64,000 bases of DNA from CAZSNT01 sp964607765 (GTDB lineage: Bacteria; Verrucomicrobiota; Lentisphaeria; Oligosphaerales; JABHEG01), in assembly GCA_964607765.1 (NCBI GenBank), contig CAZSNT010000032.1:1-64000 (forward strand), read 5' to 3'. Position 1 is the first letter of the stretch; each line of letters begins with the position of its first letter. Below the pieces are notes generated by a model. The model saw only the letters and a program-made list of their open reading frames with translations. It searched no databases and had not been told where the DNA came from. Positions 15,488 to 23,097 of the stretch are shown piece by piece. Made by a program: the position numbers and the translations under genes.

Positions 15488-17910
15488 CAGCAGGACGCTC
15501 AGGAATCCTGGTTGGCACGATCGTGATGGCCGGCATGTGCGCAGCTGGTCGTGCACAGCCTGCCAAGCCGTATGACGGCCGCCTTGCCGTGACGCACGTG
15601 GGGATGGTTGCGCCCGACATCATGGGCGTGACGCTGCGGGCCGGCAAGATCGCGCACGGCGGTCAGGTCCCGTACGAGGCGCAGCCCGGCGATCGTGTCA
15701 GCCGCGAAGGAGCTCAGCGCTGGGTCTCTCGTCGCGGGCGCTACATTGGCTCGCTCGTGGGTAGGGATGAGCGACTGATCTACACCCCTGACCGCTACGT
15801 TGGGGCACGGCTGGACAGCAACTGGGCCGATGCGCCGGCCAGTTACCGGGTCACGTCTGCCGACGATCCGGGTTACACCGCTGGAATCGTGCCCGCAGCG
15901 GCATTCCGCAAGACGCGGCCGACTGATCTCGGGCGGGTCGGCCCCCGCAACGCCTGGCAGTTCGACTCGCCGAGCGAAAGCGTGGTCTACCTGCGCCTGC
16001 CTCGCCCCCTCAGCCAGGGCAAGTCCTACCAGGTGAGCTTCCAAGGCGCACCGCTGGCGCCGCTGACGCTGCGTTACGAGCCGCGGCAGCTGCGCAGCGA
16101 GGCAGTGCACGTATCGCAGGTGGGCTTCCATCCCGGCGACCCCGCGAAAGTCGCCTTCCTTTCGTGTTGGCTGGGCAGTGGCGGGCCGCTCGACTACCGG
16201 CCGGGCCTGGGGTTCGAGGTGGTCGATGTGGGCACCGGCCGCGTCGTGTTCAAGGGCGCTACCGTTCTGGCGAAAGCGAAGGACGACCGGACCGAGGACG
16301 CCTACAAGCGCAATTTCAACGGCACGGACGTGTACGTCATGGACTTTGCCGGGCTGCGGCGACCGGGTCGGTACGTGGTGTCGGTGCAGGGGATTGGCTG
16401 TTCCCATCCGTTTGCGATTCGCGACGACGCGTGGCGCGCTGCGTTCACCGTGTCGGCGCGCGGCTTCTACCATCAGCGCAGCGGCATCGCGCTCGGGCCG
16501 CCCTACACCACGTTTCGGCGTGCGCGCTCCTTCCATCCGGCTGACGGCGTTACGGTCCGCGCGTCGTCCTGTGCGCTGATGGACAGTGGCAATGGGCTGA
16601 ACTACCGCGGCTCGGACAAGAACAACTTCCAGCAGCTGGTGGCCGGCAAGACAGACCGGATCGTGCCTGACGCGTGGGGTGCGTACATGGATGCGGGGGA
16701 TTGGGACCGGCGCATCCAGCACTTGGTGGTCTCGCACTACCTGTTGGAGCTGTTCGAGATGTTCCCCGGCTACTTCGATGGGCTGACGCTCAACATCCCC
16801 GAATCGAACGACGGGCTGCCTGACCTCGTGTCGGAGGCACTGTTCAACCTGGACGGTTACCGTCGCATGCAGGCTGCAGACGGCGGCATCCGCGGCGGCA
16901 TCGAATCAGCCGAGCATCCCAGGGTGGGCGAGGGCTCGTGGCAGGAATCGCTCGATGTGTTCGCCTACGCGCCCGGGATCTGGTCGAGCCACTGGTACGC
17001 CGGCGCCGCTGCGCGGGCTGCCACAGTGCTGAGATCTCTGGCGTCTGACGTGGCGTCGGTCTACACAGACAGCGCCGTTCGTGCGATGGAGTACGCGGAG
17101 AGACGCTGGCCCGAGTTGGGGCAACCCAACGTGAAGGGCGGCGGCGTTGTCGACACACGTAACATGGCCGCGGCGGCGCTGTACCGGCTGACCGGCGACG
17201 AGCGCTGGCATCGTGTCTTCCTCGAGACCACGGCGTTCACGGACCCGAAGGCTGACGTGTTCAAGTGGCCCACGCACGAGCAGCGTGACAGTGCTTGGGT
17301 CTACCTGAACACGAAACGGGAGGATGTGAACCGAGCCGTGCAGCGAAACTGCCGCGCCGCGACGCTGCGGGAGGCGGACGAACGCGTTCGGGGTGTCCGC
17401 AAGACCGGGTTCCGCTGGACCAGGAACCCGTGGCGACCTGCCTCGTGGGGGAGTTTCTCCGTACCGGATGCCATCGGCCTGGTTCGGGCTCACCGAGTGA
17501 CGGGAGATCCGCGGTACCTGAGTGCCGCTGTGCTGACCTGTCAGTTCACGGTCGGAGCCAACCCCATGAACCTCTGTCTGACCACAGGGCTGGGGCACAA
17601 AGCCCCGCTCCATCCGTTGCACATCGACTCACGCGTGACGGACCAGCCACCCCCGGCAGGCCTGACCGTCTTCGGGCCGCTCGGACACAAGGAGGGCAAG
17701 GGCCAGTGGGGGCAGAAGCTGGCGAGCCAGACGCTGTTCCCGGCCTTCGAGAAGTGGCCGGTTGCGGAAGCCTATTGGGACGTGTTCTGGTACCCGGCTA
17801 TGTGCGAGTTCACCGTGCAGGGATCAATGGCGCCGACGGCGTACGTGTTCGGGTATCTGGCCGCGTGTGAGCGTGGTCAGGCACAGAGCGGGATGAGGTC
17901 GTTGAGGTAA
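15484..17910 (+). CDS. Secreted glycoside hydrolase family 9 protein (endoglucanase-like)
   Basis: 808 residues. A Sec signal peptide (hydrophobic ILVGTIVMAGMCAAG, cleavage near AAGRAQ) is followed by a beta-rich region, a CelD_N-type Ig-like domain at ~205-320 (HVSQVGFHPGDPAKVA), and an (alpha/alpha)6 catalytic domain at ~325-800. The GH9 catalytic Asp pair lies in YMDAGDWDRR near residue 402 and the general-acid Glu in MCEFTVQG near residue 775; NDGLPDLVSEALFNLDGYRRMQ is a further GH9 block. It hydrolyses beta-1,4 glucans or related polymers outside the cytoplasm. It is coupled to the upstream hydrolase gene and its 3' end overlaps the convergent sigma factor gene by 34 nt. Confidence 0.9.
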   Translation: MTAGRSGILVGTIVMAGMCAAGRAQPAKPYDGRLAVTHVGMVAPDIMGVTLRAGKIAHGGQVPYEAQPGDRVSREGAQRWVSRRGRYIGSLVGRDERLIYTPDRYVGARLDSNWADAPASYRVTSADDPGYTAGIVPAAAFRKTRPTDLGRVGPRNAWQFDSPSESVVYLRLPRPLSQGKSYQVSFQGAPLAPLTLRYEPRQLRSEAVHVSQVGFHPGDPAKVAFLSCWLGSGGPLDYRPGLGFEVVDVGTGRVVFKGATVLAKAKDDRTEDAYKRNFNGTDVYVMDFAGLRRPGRYVVSVQGIGCSHPFAIRDDAWRAAFTVSARGFYHQRSGIALGPPYTTFRRARSFHPADGVTVRASSCALMDSGNGLNYRGSDKNNFQQLVAGKTDRIVPDAWGAYMDAGDWDRRIQHLVVSHYLLELFEMFPGYFDGLTLNIPESNDGLPDLVSEALFNLDGYRRMQAADGGIRGGIESAEHPRVGEGSWQESLDVFAYAPGIWSSHWYAGAAARAATVLRSLASDVASVYTDSAVRAMEYAERRWPELGQPNVKGGGVVDTRNMAAAALYRLTGDERWHRVFLETTAFTDPKADVFKWPTHEQRDSAWVYLNTKREDVNRAVQRNCRAATLREADERVRGVRKTGFRWTRNPWRPASWGSFSVPDAIGLVRAHRVTGDPRYLSAAVLTCQFTVGANPMNLCLTTGLGHKAPLHPLHIDSRVTDQPPPAGLTVFGPLGHKEGKGQWGQKLASQTLFPAFEKWPVAEAYWDVFWYPAMCEFTVQGSMAPTAYVFGYLAACERGQAQSGMRSLR

Positions 17911-18704
17911 GGGCGCGCCAGGCGTCTGAGCCGGCCGAGGGCGCTCTTCTGGATCTGCCGGACGCGCTCGCTGGACACACCGAAGTGACGGGCGATACGG
18001 GCGAATGTCTGTGGGCCGTCGCCGCTCATGCCGAAGTACATGCGTACGATACGGTGCTCGCGCTCGTCCAACTGCTCGAGCAGGAGTTGGAGGAGCCGAG
18101 ACGCGTCTTCCGTTGCTGTTGCCCAATCAGGAGACGCGTCCCGGCAGGTCGCGTGACCCTCGATGCTGCGCCCCGCATCGGCGCCATCCGCGTCGGTACT
18201 GCTGTAAACGAACGCGCTGACGTTCGCGAACCGGAGCTTGCGGATCCTGTCCTCGCTGATCTGCAGAAGTTCGCCCATTTCACGGTCAGTCGGTTCCCGC
18301 CCCAGTTCATGCTGCAGCTCGCTCTGGGCATGTTGCAGCTTCCGCACGTTGCTCGCAGTGCCCTCCGGGATGTGGATGAGGCGGCCGTGCTTCTGCAGTG
18401 CGCGCCGGACGTAGCGTTCGATCCAGTACGTGGCGTAGGTCGAGAAGCACAGGCCGCGGCCAGGGTCGAACTTGTCAATTGCACGCAGCAGCCCGATGTT
18501 CCCCTCCGCCGCCAAGTCAGCGAACGCCACGCCGCGGTTCGTGAACCGGCGCGCGACCCAGTGGACCAGTGACTGATGCCTGGCGGCCACCTCGGCGAGG
18601 GCCGTGGCGGCGGCTCCCTCGTCTGTGCCGCGGATAGTGCGGAACGCGTGTGCCTCGTTTCGCGGCATCTGAGCGGTTCCTGATTTGCTTGTTGCTCTTG
18701 GCAT
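17877..18704 (-). CDS. RNA polymerase sigma factor, sigma-70 family (group 2/3)
   Basis: 275 residues. Region 2 is clear: LVHWVARRFTNRGVAFADLAAEGNIGLLRAIDKFDPGRGL followed by FSTYATYWIERYVRRAL (2.3-2.4). Region 3 follows (HIPEGTASNVRKL), and region 4 ends in FARIARHFGVSSERVRQIQKSALGRLRRL with its HTH. A region-1.1 domain is absent, so this is an alternative or stationary/heat-shock-type sigma rather than the housekeeping factor. The ATG at 18704 has AGGCGAG 5-6 nt upstream. The last 34 nt overlap the GH9 gene on the other strand, so strong transcription of either would run antisense into the other. Confidence 0.92.
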   Translation of the reverse strand: MPRATSKSGTAQMPRNEAHAFRTIRGTDEGAAATALAEVAARHQSLVHWVARRFTNRGVAFADLAAEGNIGLLRAIDKFDPGRGLCFSTYATYWIERYVRRALQKHGRLIHIPEGTASNVRKLQHAQSELQHELGREPTDREMGELLQISEDRIRKLRFANVSAFVYSSTDADGADAGRSIEGHATCRDASPDWATATEDASRLLQLLLEQLDEREHRIVRMYFGMSGDGPQTFARIARHFGVSSERVRQIQKSALGRLRRLARPYLNDLIPLCA

Positions 18705-19023
18705 GTGACTCGCCTGTGTAGTCTCGGTTTGCTTAGCCGTTCGACGGCTTGGACCACGCTGCTGTTTGGCACAATGCAGTTACCATGCCATGTTAGCGTT
18801 GACGTGTGGCAAACGGCGAAGTGCGCGAGGCACGCACGCCCCACGCCACGGCCGCGTCTCAGGCAGTACACGCGTGCCTGGGCTCTGCAGCAGAACCGTC
18901 ACGCAACTGGGACGTTGGCCGGTGCGCGTGGGCGCTGCGGCGGAGCGCCCGATGGACGTCCGAGCGCGCAATAATTGCGGACTGCGCAATATCTGCGCAG
19001 CCAGTGGAGGGATGGACCGCCCG
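18705..19023. other. Divergent intergenic region sigma factor / histidine kinase
   Basis: About 320 bp without a supported gene. Near the kinase start are two adjacent palindromes: CGCAAT-A-ATTGCG at 18967-18979 and CTGCGCA-ATATC-TGCGCAG at 18982-19000. Their spacing and closeness to the kinase gene suggest an operator. No clear -35/-10 pair and no sigma-54 -24/-12 element was found. Confidence 0.5.
18967..19000 (+). promoter_or_regulatory. Two adjacent palindromes, candidate operator of the kinase-regulator-SPFH operon
   Basis: Perfect dyads CGCAAT/ATTGCG (1-bp centre) and CTGCGCA/TGCGCAG (5-bp centre) lie 2 bp apart and end about 24 bp before the kinase start codon. The shared element TGCGCAAT suggests one DNA-binding factor, possibly the downstream NtrC-type regulator acting on its own operon. 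This is inference from symmetry only. Confidence 0.4.
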
Positions 19024-19929
19024 ATGCCTGATGCCGTTGTGACGAAGCGGATGTGGCACTTTCTCGCCGCTGTCATGGTGGCGGGCGCGACTCTCGTGTT
19101 GCGGTTTGGCCCGCGGGTTTTCGACCCGCAGCGGTCTTCCCGGGGTGATCTGATTCTGGTCATTCTGGTGTTGGCGCTTGCGCTGGGCACGGCTCTGGCG
19201 CTGGCCGTATCGCTCCTGGTGCGCAACAGGCGGCTCCATCAGGAATTGCTGGCAGCTACCCAGCGCCGCATTCAGGTTGAGGAGCTGACTTTGGCGGCAG
19301 CAGGCCTGGCGCACGAGACCAAGAATCCGCTGGGCATCATACGCGGCCTGGCCCAACAGATCGCGGCGGACGATGCGGACGACACGGACGCGAGGCAGAA
19401 GGCCGAGCAGATCATGGAGGAGGCCGATGTCACCACGGCGCGGCTCGGCGACTTCATCCGCTACGCCAAAATGCGGGAACCGGAGTTCAGCGAGGTCAAT
19501 GCGCTGCCGTACCTGACCGAGATCTGTGAGCTGGTCCGGCGCGACTTCGAGTCGAACGGCGTGACATTTGAGCTGGATCTGTCCGACCTGCGGATCATCG
19601 CGGACCGTGAGATGCTGTCGCAGATTCTGCTCAATCTGCTGAACAACTGTCTGAAAGCCACCGAATCCGGCAGCCGCGTGTTGATCGAGCTGCAGCGTGA
19701 GCGAGGCAACACGGCCTGCCTGACAGTGTCCGATACCGGCCTCGGCATATCGAAGGACTTTCTGCCGTTCGTCTTCAAGCCCTACATGAGCAGGAGCCGC
19801 GGCGGGTACGGTCTCGGCCTGGCCATCGTCAAGCGCATAGTGGAGCGTTCGGGCTGGGACATCAGCCTGGAGTCCGAGGAAGGCAAGGGCACGGCTATCC
19901 GCATCACCGGCGTTCGAGTTGTGGCTTGA
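19024..19929 (+). CDS. Membrane sensor histidine kinase
   Basis: About 301 residues. Two membrane helices near the N-terminus (roughly residues 11-28 and 43-66) with a very short connecting loop, so there is little or no periplasmic sensor. The HisKA motif GLAHETKNPLGIIRG has the phospho-acceptor near H97. HATPase boxes are the N box LLNLLNNCLKA (~203-212), G1 VSDTGLGIS and G2 GYGLGLAIVKR (~261-271). The start is uncertain: GGAGG lies 14 nt before ATG 19024 but only 2 nt before ATG 19012. It is first in an operon with an NtrC-type regulator and two SPFH proteins. The absent periplasmic domain suggests sensing within or at the membrane, consistent with SPFH partners. Confidence 0.88.
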   Translation: MPDAVVTKRMWHFLAAVMVAGATLVLRFGPRVFDPQRSSRGDLILVILVLALALGTALALAVSLLVRNRRLHQELLAATQRRIQVEELTLAAAGLAHETKNPLGIIRGLAQQIAADDADDTDARQKAEQIMEEADVTTARLGDFIRYAKMREPEFSEVNALPYLTEICELVRRDFESNGVTFELDLSDLRIIADREMLSQILLNLLNNCLKATESGSRVLIELQRERGNTACLTVSDTGLGISKDFLPFVFKPYMSRSRGGYGLGLAIVKRIVERSGWDISLESEEGKGTAIRITGVRVVA

Positions 19930-19953
19930 GCACAACGCCTAACAAAACTAAAC

Positions 19954-19995
19954 CCTAACGCCTAACAACTAACGCCTAGCGCCTAACAACTAACG
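19954..19995 (+). repeat. Six perfect-phase 7-bp tandem units in the kinase-regulator gap
   Basis: Units are CCTAACG, CCTAACA, ACTAACG, CCTAGCG, CCTAACA, ACTAACG, preceded by a looser stretch of the same motif (19934-19953, CGCCTAACAAAACTAAAC). The motif begins 4 nt after the kinase stop codon and ends about 22 nt before the regulator start, just before an AAGGAGCA ribosome-binding site. Consensus MCTAACR. Same architecture as the arrays at 2121-2204 and 11329-11384, with a different sequence. Confidence 0.93.
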
Positions 19996-20017
19996 CCCCA
20001 AGGAGCAACAGGCAATT

Positions 20018-21340
20018 ATGCCACGGCTGATTTTGGTAATCGATGACATTGCCCGCTATCGGCAGCTCTATGCCGAAACACTCAGGAAAGCGGGTTTCGA
20101 TGTCCGCACGGCTGCCTCGGCCGAGGATGCGTGGCAGGTGATGCCGGAGCGTCAGCCGGACATGATCGTCAGCGACATCCGTATGCCGGGAGAAGATGGG
20201 ATCTCGTTCCTGCAGGAAGTACTGTCCCGGTACCCGGGCCTGCCCTGTCTGCTGATCACTGCCTACGCAGATATAAAGGACGCGGTTACCGCGCTCAAAC
20301 TGGGCGCCACCGACTATCTTGAGAAGCCGATTGACCTGGATGAGTTGGTTGCGGCCGTGCGCGACGCGTTGGGAGAGCACTCCGGCTCGGAGCAGGCCGA
20401 GGCGCTGCCGGCCGAGCTGCTCGAAGGCGTGGTGGCCCAATCGCCCGTGATGCGGTCGCTGCTGCAGGATGCCTACCAGGTTGCTGCATCCGAAGCGACC
20501 GTGCTGATCACAGGCGAGAGCGGCACGGGCAAGAGTGTCCTGGCCGAGTTCATCCACCGCTGCAGTCCGCGGTCCCGGGCGTCCTTGGTCGCTCTGAACT
20601 GCGGGGCGCTTCCCGCCAACGTGCTTGCCAGCGAACTGTTCGGGCACATCAAAGGCGCATTCACTGGGGCCGTGTCCGCGCGCAGCGGGATATTTCGCCA
20701 GGCGCACGGCGGTACACTGTTCCTGGACGAAATCGGGGATATGCCGCTGGAGCTGCAGCCATCGCTGCTGCGGGTCATTGAGACGGGGTGTGTCTCGCCC
20801 GTGGGCAGCGACAGCGAGGTGTCAACGGACGTGCGCCTGATCGTGGCGACCAATCGGGATCTGTCCGAGGAGGTGGAAGCCGGTCAGTTCCGCGAGGACC
20901 TTTTCTACCGGATCAATGTGATCGCTTTCGACGTTCCGCCGCTGCGTGAACGGCTCGAGGACATCCTGCCGCTGGCGCGCCACTTCCTGTCGGCGCGCTC
21001 GAGCCCGAAACGACTCTCCGGAGCAGCGGCCCAGATCCTGCAGGCCTACTCGTGGCCGGGCAATACACGGGAGCTGGCGAATGCTATGGAACGCGCGGCG
21101 ATTCTCTCCAACACGGATGTGATCCTGCCCGAGAGTTTCCCGCCGGCCGTGGTCCGCGGGGCCGAAACCGGGGACGCGATCTCAGACCCCGGTGCAGTGA
21201 AGACAATCCTCGAAGCGGAGAAGGAGGCGATTCGGGCAGCGTTGACGAGCACGGACGGCAACCGCACCAAGGCTGCCGAACTGCTCGGGATCAGCCGCCG
21301 CGCGCTGGTCTACAAGCTGAAGCGCATGGGAATCAACTAG
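20018..21340 (+). CDS. NtrC-family sigma-54-dependent response regulator
   Basis: 440 residues. Receiver domain 1-120 with phospho-acceptor Asp53 in VSDIRMPGEDG; AAA+ domain at ~140-370 with Walker A GESGTGKS (~166), the sigma-54-contacting loop GAFTGA (213-218), Walker B LFLDEIGDMP, and R-finger region FREDLFYRINV; Fis-type HTH at the C-terminus (GNRTKAAELLGISRRALVYKLKRMGI). It activates sigma-54 promoters when phosphorylated, presumably by the kinase encoded just upstream. A strong AAGGAG binding site precedes the ATG. Target promoters are not evident in the window. Confidence 0.95.
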   Translation: MPRLILVIDDIARYRQLYAETLRKAGFDVRTAASAEDAWQVMPERQPDMIVSDIRMPGEDGISFLQEVLSRYPGLPCLLITAYADIKDAVTALKLGATDYLEKPIDLDELVAAVRDALGEHSGSEQAEALPAELLEGVVAQSPVMRSLLQDAYQVAASEATVLITGESGTGKSVLAEFIHRCSPRSRASLVALNCGALPANVLASELFGHIKGAFTGAVSARSGIFRQAHGGTLFLDEIGDMPLELQPSLLRVIETGCVSPVGSDSEVSTDVRLIVATNRDLSEEVEAGQFREDLFYRINVIAFDVPPLRERLEDILPLARHFLSARSSPKRLSGAAAQILQAYSWPGNTRELANAMERAAILSNTDVILPESFPPAVVRGAETGDAISDPGAVKTILEAEKEAIRAALTSTDGNRTKAAELLGISRRALVYKLKRMGIN

Positions 21341-21357
21341 TAAAAGGAGGCGATGGC

Positions 21358-23076
21358 ATGGCGATACAGTTTGGCAGCGGCAACGACGGCGGGGACGGCG
21401 GGGAGTGGCGTTCCGAGCGTCCGCCGTCGATTCCGGGCGGCGGATTCGGGGTGACGCTTGGGTTGGCCCCCATTCTGGCGCTGGTGATCGGCGCGGGTGT
21501 GTTCATGTGGATGCATTGCCGGATCCAGGTGGACAAGGGCCACATTGTGATGCTGATGAAGAAGACCGGCAAAGACCTGAGCAACGACATGGTCCTGGCT
21601 CCGGACTCGTCCCACAAGGGGCCGCAGTTCGACATCCTGAAAGAGGGCCGTCACTTCAAGAACCCCTACTTCTGGCAGTGGTCCAGGCCGCAGCCGGCGA
21701 TCGTGATCCCGAAAGGCAAGGTCGGCATCAAGGTCCGGCGCTACGGCAAGCAGTTGGCGGCGGAGCAGGTCGTGGCGGCTTCGGCCGAGCACAAAGGCAT
21801 CGCTCCCGAGCCGATCACCCCGGGGCGCCACTACATCAATACGTGGGCTTACGACATCTACACGGTCGACATGGTGAAGATCGAGCCCGGGTTCATGGGC
21901 ATTGTCACGCTGCTGGTGGGCGACGCGCCCGAGGATGCGAACGTATTCGTCGTGCGCGAAGGTGAACGCGGCACTCAGCCCGAGTTGTTGATGCCGGGAA
22001 CGCACCCGCGGTACAGCAATCCCTACGTTTACAAAGTGACACCGTTCGACGTGCGGTCGCACAAGTTCGAAATGGGCGGCGACTACCGCGTCATTTTTCC
22101 CTCGAAGGATGGTTGGGAGATCACGGTTGAGGGCACGATTGAATGGGCTGTCGAGACGAAGATGCTGCCGGAGCTTTTCGTGAAGTACGTGGACGCCAGC
22201 GACCTGAAGGCATCCGGGGGCATGATGAACGTTCAGCGCAAGCTGATTCTGCCGTTTGCTCGGTCGTTTTTCCGCACCGTGGGCGGTCGGCACAAAGCGG
22301 TGGACTACATCACGGGTACAACGCGCGTTGAGGTCCAGCGCCAGGTGGAGAGCTCGCTGGCTGACGCCTGCGCGAAGGAAGGCGTGATCATCCGTTCGTT
22401 CGTGATCAAGTCGACCGTGCCGCCGGACGAGATCCGCAAGCAGTATCAACGCCGCGAGATTGCCCTGCGCGACATGGACCGGTTCGGACAGGAGATTATC
22501 ACGGAAATCGGGAATGTGGTTGGGGATCCCATCCTGAACGGACAGGGCAAACAGAAGCTCGACCCGGCGGGCGAGCCCATGGTCAAGCCTCATCTTGACG
22601 AGGACGGCAAGCCGATGCGCGAGGGCGGACGCCTGGCGCAGGCATTGGAAGAGCGCAAGAAGGACCGCGAGTCGCAGCTTGGCGACGTCCGTGCGGATAT
22701 CGCAGAGAAGCTCCGGGAAGCGGAGGAATACTCCAAAGTGGAAGTGACCAAAGCGAGCAGGGAGCGCGATGTTGCCGAGATCAACTTGAAGGCTGCGCAG
22801 GACAGGGCGGAGGCGAAGATCGCCACCGGGCTGGCTGCGGCTTATGTGATGGACGTGAATAACCGAGCCGAGGCGGCGGGTGTCGCGGCCAAAGTGGAAG
22901 CGTTCGGCGGCCAGGGCGAGGAATACGCACAGTTCGAGCTGATCTCCAAGCTGGCCCCGCGTGTGCGCTCCTACCAGGGCAACACGGACGGCGAGTCGGC
23001 CTCGTGGATCAATCGGTACCTGAGTCCCGGCAAGCTCGTACCGGCTTCAGAAGCTCAAAACAAGGCCGCCAAGTAG
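21358..23076 (+). CDS. SPFH/Band 7 membrane-scaffold protein 1
   Basis: 572 residues. A Gly/Asp-rich cytosolic head, one membrane helix (VTLGLAPILALVIGAGVFMWM, ~30-50), an SPFH/prohibitin-like domain (~60-340) and a long charged coiled coil (~400-520; QALEERKKDRESQLGDVRADI and following). The family (flotillin, HflK/HflC, QmcA) oligomerises into membrane rings or microdomains and often controls proteases or signalling proteins. AGGAGG 8 nt before ATG 21358 decides the start. It follows the NtrC-type regulator by 17 nt and precedes a second, diverged SPFH gene, so the pair may build a hetero-oligomer like HflKC. Confidence 0.85.
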   Translation: MAIQFGSGNDGGDGGEWRSERPPSIPGGGFGVTLGLAPILALVIGAGVFMWMHCRIQVDKGHIVMLMKKTGKDLSNDMVLAPDSSHKGPQFDILKEGRHFKNPYFWQWSRPQPAIVIPKGKVGIKVRRYGKQLAAEQVVAASAEHKGIAPEPITPGRHYINTWAYDIYTVDMVKIEPGFMGIVTLLVGDAPEDANVFVVREGERGTQPELLMPGTHPRYSNPYVYKVTPFDVRSHKFEMGGDYRVIFPSKDGWEITVEGTIEWAVETKMLPELFVKYVDASDLKASGGMMNVQRKLILPFARSFFRTVGGRHKAVDYITGTTRVEVQRQVESSLADACAKEGVIIRSFVIKSTVPPDEIRKQYQRREIALRDMDRFGQEIITEIGNVVGDPILNGQGKQKLDPAGEPMVKPHLDEDGKPMREGGRLAQALEERKKDRESQLGDVRADIAEKLREAEEYSKVEVTKASRERDVAEINLKAAQDRAEAKIATGLAAAYVMDVNNRAEAAGVAAKVEAFGGQGEEYAQFELISKLAPRVRSYQGNTDGESASWINRYLSPGKLVPASEAQNKAAK

Positions 23077-23097
23077 CGGGAACGAGGAGACGGACCA

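Noticed and set aside
18705..18800. Sigma-54 -24/-12 promoter near TTTGGCACAATGC
   Set aside because: GG-to-GC spacing and the TTGC half do not fit the consensus.
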